Origin: CAYPPG01 sp964412555
GTDB lineage: Bacteria > Hinthialibacterota > Hinthialibacteria > Hinthialibacterales > Hinthialibacteraceae
Length of the DNA: 42,240 nt
Direction of reading: 5' to 3'
Assembly: GCA_964412555.1 (NCBI GenBank)
Contig: CAYPPG010000068.1
Span: 1-42,240 of the forward strand
Shown: piece by piece, positions 1 through 10,200 of the stretch
How the letters are laid out: every line of letters begins with the position of its first letter
Position numbering within the stretch: the stretch's first letter is position 1
Notes under the pieces: model-generated
The model's database searches: none
What the model saw: the letters and a program-made list of their open reading frames with translations, nothing else
What the model was told of the DNA's origin: nothing
Made by a program: the position numbers and the translations under genes

Positions 1-401
1 CCTACAAGCCGTTCCCGTTCCCAATCCAACTCGAAGGTATAACAATGCCGAAATTTATACCGGAAACCACGAAAATCATCCAATAATCTGAATAGTACCT
101 CATCGATCAACGCAGGCCGAATTCCTTGGATCTCCACCTGCATACGTTTTAACACATTCGTATGCCAACTGTTCCGCGCCAAATCATTTTCAAAAAAACG
201 GGCAACCGCTAAAAAGATATTTTCACATCCATTATAAAAATTATGAAGATAATAACCGATCGCTGCACGATCATAATTCGAAACTTCTTCTGGTGGTAAA
301 TTCAATTTTGTTTCAACTGTACGAAATTCCTCTTCCAATTTTTTTAATTTCGTCAGTTCCTCTTTGATATCAGCCTTAAGAAGTTCAATTTTGTGACTCA
401 T
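1..401 (-). CDS. HepT-like toxin family protein (partial, 3' end outside window)
   Basis: The reading frame opens at an ATG (complement of 399-401) preceded by a GGGGGAAG ribosome site, and runs off the left edge after 133 codons. It is all-helical, starting MSHKIELLKADIKEELTKL. The motif FRGFRYKFRHCY near the end resembles the R-x(4-6)-H signature of HepT-type nucleases, and YLHNFYNGCENIF matches the helical core of HepT-like proteins. Known HepT toxins work with an MntA nucleotidyltransferase antitoxin encoded next to them. The gene upstream is a glycosyltransferase, so any MntA partner would lie downstream, beyond the edge. Family identity is from recalled sequence patterns; toxin activity is inference. 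Confidence 0.7.
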   Translation of the reverse strand, partial: MSHKIELLKADIKEELTKLKKLEEEFRTVETKLNLPPEEVSNYDRAAIGYYLHNFYNGCENIFLAVARFFENDLARNSWHTNVLKRMQVEIQGIRPALIDEVLFRLLDDFRGFRYKFRHCYTFELDWERERLV

Positions 402-480
402 AGAAAACTTCCCCCCGCTGTATTATCTTCTCAACAAATCCGGTATTATCCTTCAAGTAGCCGTGAGGGCGGCGTTACGT

Positions 481-1449
481 CTATTCTTTTTCATCCATAT
501 TGATCGTTTCCCGGATCACATAGATCGTTTTTCCCTGACTTTCATGATACACCCGCGTCATGATTTCCGCCAGCAAACCGATCATAATGATCTGGATACC
601 GACCAAGGCGAAGAAGATCGCCAGCAGTAAGAGCGGATTGCGATGTGCCTTCGCGTCCATTTGTGTCCATTTTTCATAAAGCACGAAAAAAGCACATATA
701 AAACCAGCCACATTGAATAAAATGCCGATGGAACCGAAAAAATGAACCGGCCGTGTCAAAAAGCGTCCGAGCAAAATGAACACGGGAATATCCAAAAAAA
801 CTTTGAAGGTTTTCCCCAGCGAATATTTCGATTTTCCTTTCACACGCGGATGATGCTGTACTTCCACCTCCCCCACCCGTGCTCCGATCCAATGACCGTA
901 AATCGAAATGAAGCGGTGCATCTCCCCATATAGAGAAATCCCGCTCAATACATCCCGTCGGTACGCTTTCAACGTGCAGCCGTGATCATGCAGTTTCACT
1001 CCCGAAATTTGGGAAATAAGCCAATTTGCGATTTTGGACGGTAACACTTTTGACAAAAACGGATCCTGCCGGTTCCGCCGCCACCCGCTGACAATATCGT
1101 CCCCCTTCTCCAGCTGCTCCAGCAATTTGGGGATATCCTCCGGATCATTCTGCATATCCGCGTCCAACAAGACAATGATATCGCCGGAGGTGTGATCCAC
1201 TCCCGCCCGGATCGCCGCTGTCTGCCCGAAGTTCCGGCGCAGCGAGACAACTTTTATCTTGTGATCTTGTTTCGCAAATTCCCGCAACAAATTTAGTGAG
1301 CCATCCGTGCTCCCGTCATCGCAGTACACGATCTCATACCCTTTTCCGAGCCGCTCAAGCACACCGGTCAAGCGCTGATGAAGTGATTCCAAATTCTGCT
1401 CTTCATTGCAAACCGGTAAGACAACGGAAATTTCAATTTTTGTTTTCAT
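481..1449 (-). CDS. GT2 family membrane glycosyltransferase (DPM1/GtrB/ArnC-like)
   Basis: A 322-residue polyprenyl-phosphate glycosyltransferase-like protein. The N-terminal GT2 domain (about 1-230) has VVLPVCNEEQNL, the acidic YCDDGSTDGS motif, the DADMQNDPEDI metal/nucleotide-binding motif and HDHGCTLKAYRRDVL. Two hydrophobic helices follow at about 235-260 and 272-297, the usual layout of enzymes that load a sugar from a nucleotide donor onto undecaprenyl phosphate at the inner face of the cytoplasmic membrane. Its ATG overlaps the TGA of murJ by four bases, so the two are translationally coupled and both fit a cell-envelope role. The sugar is not predictable from sequence. Confidence 0.88.
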   Translation of the reverse strand: MKTKIEISVVLPVCNEEQNLESLHQRLTGVLERLGKGYEIVYCDDGSTDGSLNLLREFAKQDHKIKVVSLRRNFGQTAAIRAGVDHTSGDIIVLLDADMQNDPEDIPKLLEQLEKGDDIVSGWRRNRQDPFLSKVLPSKIANWLISQISGVKLHDHGCTLKAYRRDVLSGISLYGEMHRFISIYGHWIGARVGEVEVQHHPRVKGKSKYSLGKTFKVFLDIPVFILLGRFLTRPVHFFGSIGILFNVAGFICAFFVLYEKWTQMDAKAHRNPLLLLAIFFALVGIQIIMIGLLAEIMTRVYHESQGKTIYVIRETINMDEKE

Positions 1450-3068
1450 GATAGTTTCAACAACTTCTTCAATTCAATCGGGAACAGCAGCCAACCGATC
1501 CCACCGTATGACAGTCCTCCGATCAACAATCCGAGAGCTACTCGTATGGAATATGTCATCAACGTTCCTCCCGATATCGGGAACAGCACTAACACTATAT
1601 AACAACATAACGCCATTCCACCTGTTGCCGCTAACACTTTTAAAAAGAAAATCATCAATCTCCCATACGGTAATTGAACCATTTTTCTTCGCAAAAGATA
1701 GAACAATAAAAGAAACTGTACCGTACTCGCCAATGCCGAAGCCAATCCCAACGACCAGATTGGCAGGAATCCGGAGAAGTAAAGACATAATGATATATTG
1801 ACAATGACACTCAAGACTCCAATGATCACAGGGGTTTTGAAATCATGATGCGCTTGGAAGACTCGCACCAATACTTTAACCATGGCATAAGAAAAGAGAC
1901 CCAAGCAATACGCCGTCATCACCCCATAGGTCGGTATCAGCCAGTTATTCCGGCGAAACACCCCCCGATCGTAAATCGCTCCCAAAATATCAGGTCCTAG
2001 TACGATCAAACCAGCAGCAGAAGGGATCATCAACAGCATCAAATACTTCGAAACATCCACCAATGTGCTTGTCGCTTCAGATTGCTTGTTTTGTTCCAGC
2101 ATCTGAGCAATCCGCGGGAATGAAGCTGTCGCCAGCGCTACTCCCACGACACCCAGAGGAAATTGGATCAACCGAAAGGCGTACTGCATAGTAGATATCC
2201 CGCCCTCCCCATATTTGGCGGCAAAATACGTTTGTGTGATCAAAGCGTTGATCTGATAAATCGCCAATCCGAATGCGCTCGGTGCCAGCATCCGCAAAAA
2301 AGTTTTGATTTTAGGATGAAAAGGACTGACCCAAGCAGGGGGGAAATATCCGATGATCCACGATTGCGGTATTTGCACAAAATATTGCAAAAATCCTCCG
2401 AAAATGACCGCCCCACCCAACAGCCACAATAATGAATAGCCGCTGTAAATCGGTGCTCCAAGAAGGCAAGCGATAATCAAACTGACATTGAAAAATGCCG
2501 AGGCCAACGCCGGCATGAAAAAATACCGGTAGGTATTCAAAACCCCCATTGACCAAGCCGATAAGGCGATAAAAAACAAAAAAGGAAACATAATCTGGCT
2601 GGCCAATACCCCCGCCGGAACCCGCCAACCGGTTGGAATCGAAAGAATCCCAACCGCTTCCGTAATCGCAAATCCCGGAAGCGGGATATAAACCGTATCG
2701 CGAATATCCCGCAAGTCGTTTATAATCAACGGCACAAAAAAAGGCGCCAATAGGATCGCTAAAACAATAATGACAGTAACGGATATAGCCAGTAAGTGAA
2801 ATACCGCAAATCCCAATTCCTGCGCCTTGTCTTCCCCTTCCCGCTCCTTCACCCGGGTAAAAAGAGGAATAAACGCAGCAGACAGCGCTCCTTCTGCAAA
2901 CAATTGCCGAAACGTGCTGGGAATCTTGAATCCAGCCCAAAAAATATCCTGCCACGCTTTCGGCACAAATGCGGCAATACAGGCATCGCGAGCCAATCCC
3001 AAAAACCGGCTCGCAAGCGTAGCGATGCTGAAAAGAGTAGTCGAGCGAAGAAGCGAATCCTGTTTCAC
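1446..3068 (-). CDS. murJ: Lipid II flippase MurJ
   Basis: A 540-residue polytopic membrane protein of the MVF/MOP superfamily, about 14 hydrophobic helices, normal length for the family. Diagnostic N-terminal segments are ATLASRFLGLARDACIAAFV and FRQLFAEGALSAAFIPLF, which carry the conserved arginines and acidic residue of the central cavity. It moves lipid-linked peptidoglycan precursor across the cytoplasmic membrane. The start is GTG (complement of 3066-3068), overlapping the TGA of the upstream secreted-protein gene as GTGA; its own TGA overlaps the ATG of the glycosyltransferase. These tight overlaps indicate one leftward transcript. Confidence 0.95.
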   Translation of the reverse strand: MKQDSLLRSTTLFSIATLASRFLGLARDACIAAFVPKAWQDIFWAGFKIPSTFRQLFAEGALSAAFIPLFTRVKEREGEDKAQELGFAVFHLLAISVTVIIVLAILLAPFFVPLIINDLRDIRDTVYIPLPGFAITEAVGILSIPTGWRVPAGVLASQIMFPFLFFIALSAWSMGVLNTYRYFFMPALASAFFNVSLIIACLLGAPIYSGYSLLWLLGGAVIFGGFLQYFVQIPQSWIIGYFPPAWVSPFHPKIKTFLRMLAPSAFGLAIYQINALITQTYFAAKYGEGGISTMQYAFRLIQFPLGVVGVALATASFPRIAQMLEQNKQSEATSTLVDVSKYLMLLMIPSAAGLIVLGPDILGAIYDRGVFRRNNWLIPTYGVMTAYCLGLFSYAMVKVLVRVFQAHHDFKTPVIIGVLSVIVNISLCLYFSGFLPIWSLGLASALASTVQFLLLFYLLRRKMVQLPYGRLMIFFLKVLAATGGMALCCYIVLVLFPISGGTLMTYSIRVALGLLIGGLSYGGIGWLLFPIELKKLLKLS

Positions 3069-4822
3069 GGAAGCTGTTTACCCCAATTCTCCATTAAAAT
3101 AAGCAAATCCATTCGATCGACGACTCCATCTCCGTTTAAATCCGGAGTACGAAACAGTGTCGGAGTAGGAGTGAGAATGGGAGTAGGAGTCTGTTCGGGT
3201 GAAACCGGCGTCACAAAAAGAAAAGGAGTCGGCGTGGGTAAAGGGGGAAGGGTCGGTGTCGGCGTTGCCATCGGTTCTTGAGTTGAACGGGCAATAATAA
3301 TCTCATTGGTTGAAGTGAGAACAGCCAATCCGGCATCACCTGCGCTGAAAAAATGACCGGCCTTCACTCGTTCCGCGGCCAGAATGGTAAAAAGGCGCGT
3401 AGAACGCCCTCCCAAAGGATCATCCGTCAATTGAAATGAATGGATCCCCGCCTCTGTTGGGAAAAAAAGTTCTTCGATTCCATCTCCGTTCAAATCGAAG
3501 TGTTCCAGAGGAATATTCAATAATTCTGCTGCCAACCGCATGGATTCGACATGCAAATCGCTCTCTCCATTTCCGTATAGGGTATAAAACCATAACGTCG
3601 ACCCAGGTTCATTGGTATCGCTGATGACGACCATTTCATTCCGGTTGAAGGATTGCAATTTCGCGGCAAAGGATTGCAGCAAAAGTCCTTTCAATTCGAT
3701 TTTTTTTCGATCGGGATAAGTCGGATCTCCGCTGCCAAAAAGTACATAAGGATCGGAGTTTGGGGATGTTCCACCTCTGGAGATTCGAACGAGAAGGTCT
3801 TCCTGCCCATCCCGATTCAAATCGCTATGCGCCAAATACGAATGACCATCCCGAACAAACAAGCGGGCCGGTGCAAAAGAACCATCGCCAATCCCCTCCA
3901 AAATATGAGGAGTCCCGCCAACCAATATATCTGTTTTTCCATCCCCATTTCCGTCGAATACGAACAAATGATCCAACGCTGTCGAAATTTTGGATGAAAA
4001 TGATTCCTGGAATCCTCCTGAAGCATTCCCTAAATAAACTACAATATCCGAAATGGCAAACTGTGCATCTTGGGAACTGACCACAAAATCAGGCCATGAA
4101 TCACCATTGATATCGGCATCCGTAAAAAACATGGGACGATCAATCTCGAAAGCCAACGGTTGGCTAAATCCTCCTTCTCCATCGGAAAAATAGACCGTCA
4201 CCGTATGATCGACTTCAGAAAGCAAAACAAGATCATCCCATCCGTCATTGTTCATATCGGCAGAATCGATTGCGGATACTTCAATTTCCGGATTTAGTCT
4301 CGATAGCTCAAAAAATTGATCTTCGTGAAACGGAACGGGAGTAGGATTAGGCGGATTCATGAGAGATACAGGCGAGATTTTCAATCCCCATGCAATCAGG
4401 ATACCCGTTTCGCCATTCACAAGATCGCTCACTCGAAGTTCCCAATCCCCTCCTCCATTTCTCCCAATTAACTTGGAAAGCGACTCAGCAGCTTCCGCTT
4501 GTGATTCATAAATTGCAGTAAACGGATTTACCGAGGAAGAAGTACGATTGTGGAGCAATACAGAAAGCCCATTCGGATCCGTCAATGAAACAGACAATTG
4601 TTCAACTGACGGATGATCGATCCGAACGGCCACCTGCAGTTCTTCCACCACTGCGGAGCCAGGCAAATAAATCGTATGAGTGACGCCTTCCGTCTTGGCG
4701 TCAGGGATGGGAAGATCGATCCGCGCTTCCACAACGGCAAAAGGGGTTTCATTCGTTTGGGCAAAACCGGACGTCACTACAAGCGAGAATAAAAAAAATA
4801 TCCACAATATCTGTGCATACAA
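3065..4822 (-). CDS. Secreted FG-GAP/VCBS propeller protein with P-domain and dockerin-like tail
   Basis: About 585 residues if translation starts at the TTG five bases after the uvrB stop. That start gives a clean signal peptide (LYAQILWIFFLFSLVV, cut after GFAQ). An ATG at 4894 inside uvrB, with a GGGAAG ribosome site, is the alternative. Next come a proprotein-convertase P-domain-like region (about 35-150), several FG-GAP calcium loops (DMNNDGWDD, DINGDSWPD, DGNGDGKTD, DLNGDGIEE; about 165-515), a Thr-Pro linker (about 519-557) and a C-terminal DLNGDGVVDRMDLL helix pair resembling half of a dockerin/EF-hand. Probable extracellular calcium-binding or adhesion protein. Its position between uvrB and murJ is odd and gives no functional clue. 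Confidence 0.85.
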   Translation of the reverse strand: MYAQILWIFFLFSLVVTSGFAQTNETPFAVVEARIDLPIPDAKTEGVTHTIYLPGSAVVEELQVAVRIDHPSVEQLSVSLTDPNGLSVLLHNRTSSSVNPFTAIYESQAEAAESLSKLIGRNGGGDWELRVSDLVNGETGILIAWGLKISPVSLMNPPNPTPVPFHEDQFFELSRLNPEIEVSAIDSADMNNDGWDDLVLLSEVDHTVTVYFSDGEGGFSQPLAFEIDRPMFFTDADINGDSWPDFVVSSQDAQFAISDIVVYLGNASGGFQESFSSKISTALDHLFVFDGNGDGKTDILVGGTPHILEGIGDGSFAPARLFVRDGHSYLAHSDLNRDGQEDLLVRISRGGTSPNSDPYVLFGSGDPTYPDRKKIELKGLLLQSFAAKLQSFNRNEMVVISDTNEPGSTLWFYTLYGNGESDLHVESMRLAAELLNIPLEHFDLNGDGIEELFFPTEAGIHSFQLTDDPLGGRSTRLFTILAAERVKAGHFFSAGDAGLAVLTSTNEIIIARSTQEPMATPTPTLPPLPTPTPFLFVTPVSPEQTPTPILTPTPTLFRTPDLNGDGVVDRMDLLILMENWGKQLP

Positions 4823-4826
4823 ACAG

Positions 4827-6944
4827 CTATTTCCGTTTTCGAGTACGAGGCGCTTTGCGCTTCGCCGGTGATGGGATTTCCCGTTCCTGTCCATCGCTTC
4901 CCGCCTGTTCGAGTTCCACAATCTTATCACGATAAACCGCCGCCTTTTCAAACTCGAGGTTTTTCGCCGCTTCCACCATTCGACGTTTCAATTCGGTGAT
5001 AGATTCCTTTTTGGTCTTTCCCTTTAAATCGACCGCATCCGAAATAGCATATAACAATTCTTCCGTTTCTTTCTTTTTCGTCGAACGGGTTTCAAGTATG
5101 GAGCGTATCGCTTTTTGTATCGTTTTAGGAATAATTCCATGCTTTTCATTGAAGTCAAGCTGAATGCTTCGGCGTCGTTCCATCTCGGCAATGGCGCGTT
5201 CCATCGATTTGGTCGGCTGGTCGGCATACATGATCACTTCTCCCCCGACATTCCGTGCCGCGCGGCCGCAGGTCTGAATCAAGGAACGCTCATCCCGTAA
5301 AAATCCTTCCCGATCGGCATCCATGATCGCGACAAGTGAAACTTCCGGTAAATCAAGCCCTTCCCGTAAAAGATTGACCCCGACGATCACATCGAATTCA
5401 CCGGAACGCAATCCCTCGAGAATCTCGACTCTCTCCACCGTATCCACTTGAAAATGAAGATAATGCACTTTGATTCCGAGGTCCATCAAATATTCCGACA
5501 ACTCTTCCGCCATTCGTTTCGTCAACGTCGTGACCAGACATCGCTCTCCCCGTTCGATACGTTCGCGGATTTTTCCGATTAAATCGTCCACTTGTCCGGT
5601 TGCCGGCCGAACAATCACTTTCGGATCGACAAGTCCAGTCGGACGAATCAATTGTTCCACAACTTGATCGGATTTTTCCAATTCCAAATTACCGGGGGTT
5701 GCTGACACAAAAATGGACTGATGAATACTGTTCCAATACTCTTCAAAAGACAAAGGACGATTATCCAACGCCGACGGCAGCCGAAAGCCGTATTCCACCA
5801 GCGTGCGCTTCCGGCTTTGATCCCCTCCATACATACCACGAACCTGCGGAAGCATAATATGCGATTCATCCACGAACATCAAAAAATCATCGGGAAAATA
5901 ATCGATCAGCGAATTCGGCGGCACTCCCGGATCCCGACCGTCCAAATGGCGTGAATAATTCTCAATTCCCTGACACATCCCCGTTTCGCGCAGCATCTCG
6001 ATATCATACATCGTGCGCTGTTCCAGACGCTGCGCTTCGACCAGTTTGCCTTCCTGCCGAAGAACTTGCAATCGTTCCCGCAGTTCTTCATGAATCGTTT
6101 GGATCGCGGTCTGCAGCCGTTCCGGAGCGGTCACATAATGTCGTGCGGGATAAATCGTGATACGGCCATGCTCCCCGAGCACTTCCCCGGTGACCGGATT
6201 GAATTCCAAGATTCGATCCACCTCATCTCCCCACAGTTCGATTCGAAACGGATGCTCCCCATACCCGGGAAACACCTCCACGACATCCCCACGCACCCGA
6301 AATGTTCCAAGATGAAAATCCATATCGTTGCGGTGATATTGCAAATCCACCAACCGGCGCAACAATTTCTGCCGGGGGATCGTCTCACCGGTGGCAATGG
6401 GAATGACCATTTCGCGGTAATCTTCCGGCGATCCCAATCCATAGATACACGACACGGACGCGACAATGATCACATCCCGCCGCTCCATCAAATTTGTCGT
6501 GGCCGCCAGCCGTAACCGCTCAATCTCGTCATTGATGGTTACTTCCTTCTCGATATACAAATCTTTGGTGGGAACATACGCTTCCGGCTGATAAAAATCG
6601 TAGTATGACACAAAATATCCCACTGCGTTTTCCGGAAAAAATTCCTTGAACTCGCTATACAACTGTGCCGCAAGCACTTTATTATGGGAAACCACCAGCG
6701 TCGGCTTGTTCACGCGAGCAATGACATTCGCCATGGTGAACGTCTTCCCGCTGCCGGTCACCCCAACCAACGTCTGAAATTTCTTTTTTTCATCGATGCC
6801 TTGAACGAGTTTGTCGATGGCTTGTGGTTGATCTCCCTGTGGTTCATACTCGGAGACCAGTTTGAACGGGATGTCTTTTACGCCCCCCTTTTGCCGTTCT
6901 GCACTTTCACTCATCGCCACAACTTTATTCAATCGCATTACCAT
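4827..6944 (-). CDS. uvrB: UvrABC excinuclease subunit B
   Basis: A 705-residue damage-verification helicase of nucleotide excision repair, slightly longer than typical UvrB (about 670) because of short N- and C-terminal extensions. Visible: Walker A GVTGSGKTFTMANV, the beta-hairpin region YYDFYQPEAYVP with the following helix, the DESH Walker B box, FVSATPG, helicase motif VI TCGRAARNVGGEV, and a C-terminal UVR motif (LKRRMVEAAKNLEFEKAA) used to contact UvrC. A basic tail (KRKAPRTRKRK) closes it. The ATG at 6944 has an AAGGAAA ribosome site seven bases upstream. No LexA-type CTGT-N8-ACAG box was seen upstream. Confidence 0.97.
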   Translation of the reverse strand: MVMRLNKVVAMSESAERQKGGVKDIPFKLVSEYEPQGDQPQAIDKLVQGIDEKKKFQTLVGVTGSGKTFTMANVIARVNKPTLVVSHNKVLAAQLYSEFKEFFPENAVGYFVSYYDFYQPEAYVPTKDLYIEKEVTINDEIERLRLAATTNLMERRDVIIVASVSCIYGLGSPEDYREMVIPIATGETIPRQKLLRRLVDLQYHRNDMDFHLGTFRVRGDVVEVFPGYGEHPFRIELWGDEVDRILEFNPVTGEVLGEHGRITIYPARHYVTAPERLQTAIQTIHEELRERLQVLRQEGKLVEAQRLEQRTMYDIEMLRETGMCQGIENYSRHLDGRDPGVPPNSLIDYFPDDFLMFVDESHIMLPQVRGMYGGDQSRKRTLVEYGFRLPSALDNRPLSFEEYWNSIHQSIFVSATPGNLELEKSDQVVEQLIRPTGLVDPKVIVRPATGQVDDLIGKIRERIERGERCLVTTLTKRMAEELSEYLMDLGIKVHYLHFQVDTVERVEILEGLRSGEFDVIVGVNLLREGLDLPEVSLVAIMDADREGFLRDERSLIQTCGRAARNVGGEVIMYADQPTKSMERAIAEMERRRSIQLDFNEKHGIIPKTIQKAIRSILETRSTKKKETEELLYAISDAVDLKGKTKKESITELKRRMVEAAKNLEFEKAAVYRDKIVELEQAGSDGQEREIPSPAKRKAPRTRKRK

Positions 6945-7220
6945 AACGATTTCCTTTTCATACCATGTTCCAAGTTCAGTATGGGATATTCAATACCCGT
7001 ACTCGACCAATTAACAATATGGTATCGTGACATTCTATATGCACAAATAGTTACAATGATAAACATACCGTCCCTCATATTTGGTACACTATTTGCTTTA
7101 ATGTCACCAAGTTATGTATCTTTTTTAAATTGAGAAATTGATTGATATTTTATGCCGACATCCAGAAGGCATCGTGAAGAGATTTACTATTTTTTTGATA
7201 AGCAAGGTTGATTCGCAATA

Positions 7221-10200
7221 ATGAAGTACGATCGAGTCATGTCAAAAATTTTACTCATTACCAATAAGGAAAAAGAAATTGAAGCCAATGGACTGGCCTT
7301 AAAACAAGCAGGTTTTGACGTATCCAAAGCGTTCACTTGTACAGAAGGTTGGCAAATAATACAGCAGGATAAACCGGATGTTGTCATTCTTGATGAAACT
7401 CTTTCCAACGAAAATTCATTTGAATTCTGCCGCATGATCAAATCAAATCCCGATTGGAAAGATATCTTGATCATTCTTTTCTCGAACTCAAGCAATTCTC
7501 CTGACCAAAAGAAAAAAAAACTTCCTGCCGATGTGGATGAATATTGTCCTCTTCCACTCGATGCGGATGAATTCTCGGCTCGCGTAGTTGGAATAATACG
7601 ATCACACAAAACCGAGAGGAAACTACAAGGAACTGTAAAACGGTTTGAACACCTCAAAACCGTCCTCAATACGGTTCGAAGAATCAATCAATTGATTACC
7701 AAAGAATCGGATCCCTACCAACTGTTGAAAAAATGCTGTGATACTTTAGTGAAAATGCGGGGTTATTACACCGCATGGATCGCCCGCTTTGATCCATCCC
7801 CCAGATTCAAGACAGCTGTGCATGCGGGATTCAAAGGTCATTTTGAACCGATCCTACAGCGGCTCCAGCAAAATGAATTGACTTCTTGCTGGGAAAAAAC
7901 ACTCGAGCATCCCGATCTTCGAGTTATGAATAGACTTTCCGAAGATTGTCCAGAATGCCCGCTCACTCAATTTTACGGTGAGTCCGGTCATTTTATGATT
8001 CGGCTGGAATACGAAAACACTATCTACGGAATAATTTCCGTTTCCTTACCGGACGAGCTGGCTCATGATCCCGAAGAACAATCCATGTTCCGGGAAATCG
8101 CTGCTGATATTGCCTTTGCACTGTACAAAATCGAACTGGAATCGAAACACGAAGAGACAATCGATGCCTTGCAGGTATCGGAACAATTCAACAAAAGTAT
8201 CATTGACAGCAGCCACGATTGCATCAAGGTACTCGATATTGAGGGGCGCCTTCAATACATGAGTCCGGGTGGTTTGGATGTTATGGGCATAGACAATCTT
8301 CAATCGTTTCGAAATGCCTACTATCCGGATTTATTGCAATCCAAAGACAAAAAAATAGCTGAGGTGGCCTTGCGGAAAGCAAAATGTGGAAAAATCGGCC
8401 GTTTCCAGGGCGGGATGCCAACGCCTAGCGGTGATCTCAAATGGTGGGATATCATCATTTCCCCCATCTTCGGCAAAAGCGGCACTCCGGAGAAAATCTT
8501 AGCCGTTTCCCACGACATTACCGATCAAATACAATCGGAACAAAATCTCGAATTGCAAAATCGAATCGCCAATACTTTCTTGACGACTACCGATGAAGCT
8601 CTATACAACGAAGTATTAAACATTGTATTGGATGTTTTGGAGAGTTCATACGGCTATTTCGGGTATATCGATGAGGATGGAAATTTGAATTGCCCTACCA
8701 TGACACGGCATATCTGGGATCAATGCCAAATTCCGGATAAAAGCATCATATTTCCGAAAGAATCCTGGAGCGGCTTATGGGGAACTTCACTAAAAAGTAA
8801 AACAACGTTGTTTGCCAACGATTCTCTTCAATTGCCGAAAGGACATGTTCCGTTAACCTCGGCGCTTGCGGTTCCGATTCTTTATCATGATCAGCTCATC
8901 GGTCAGTTCGTCGTAGCCAACAAAGCGAAGGGTTACGACGAGAAAGACGCCGGAATGCTGGAAAGTATTGCGCGTCATGTCGCCCCGATCCTCCACGCTC
9001 GTCTTGAATCCAAACGGAATGAACGCAAAAGAAAAGAAGCGGAAAAAGCCCTTTTTGAGCGCGAACGTCAATACAGAGAATTTATCGAGGGAACCGATAA
9101 CTTGGTCACGCAAGTGGATAAAGACGGCCGATTTACATTTGTCAATCGAGCCGCTGCTGAAATTTACGGTTGCACTCCGGAAGAATGTCTAGGACGTTCC
9201 GCTTTTGATTTTATCCACCCCGAGGATCATGAAAAAACTCGAGCGAGTTTCCTTGAATGGATCTCCAACCGTAGTCCCAGTGCCTCTTTCGAAAACAGGC
9301 AACTTACAAAAAATGGAGAAACACGGCATTTGAGTTGGACGATCAATATCCATCAAGATGAATATGGAAATATCAATCACATCAACAGTATTGCGAAAGA
9401 TATTACAGAGTTGAAAGAAACAGAATCCACATTGGAATGGGAATCGAATGTCAATGCCACCCTAGCAGATCTGGCGAATAAATTAGTAAAATCTCAATTT
9501 TCAATAGATGAGATAGCCAATCTTGTTCTCGAGAAAGCGAAACAGTTGACAGAGAGTGAATTCGGCTATGTTTCTGTAATCGATCCAGTTACAGGAGACA
9601 ATCTCAGCTTTTCTCTTACAAATATGATGGAATCTTGTCAAATCGAGAAAGACAAGAAAACAATTACATTCCCAAAAGAAAAAGATGGCCGTTATTCCGC
9701 TTTATGGGGTCACGCTCTCAATATCGGGAAAGCGTTTTATACCAATAGTCCTTCCGAACACCCTTCTTCCGAAGGGATACCCAAAGGCCATCTTCCTCTG
9801 GGAAGTTTTCTTTCCGCACCGGCTATGATCCGGAAAGAATTACTCGGCCAAATCGCGCTTGCGAATCCGGCTCGAAAGTACACCGACCGGGATATGGACG
9901 CTGTTTCCCGCTTGGCGGATATGTATGCACTAGCGATCCAGCGATACCGTGTACAGAATGAATTGCTTCGGTATCAGCAAAACTTGGAACGGATCGTCGA
10001 TGAACGGACTGCCGCCCTTCAGAAACGTATAAAGCAACTTGTGTTAAGTTCCGATATCGGGAAATCTCTGACTCATGAAAACAATATACAAACCATGCTC
10101 CAGCGATGTGCCGAATCCGTCGTCAACAATTTAGGAATCGATTTCGTTCGACTATGGATATTGAATTCCAACACTCATATGTTGGAATTAAAAGCCAGCG

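Noticed and set aside
6945..7130. LexA/SOS box before uvrB
   Set aside because: No CTGT-N8-ACAG or GAAC-N4-GTTC type dyad was found; only an imperfect GGGTATT/AATATCCC palindrome near 7000.
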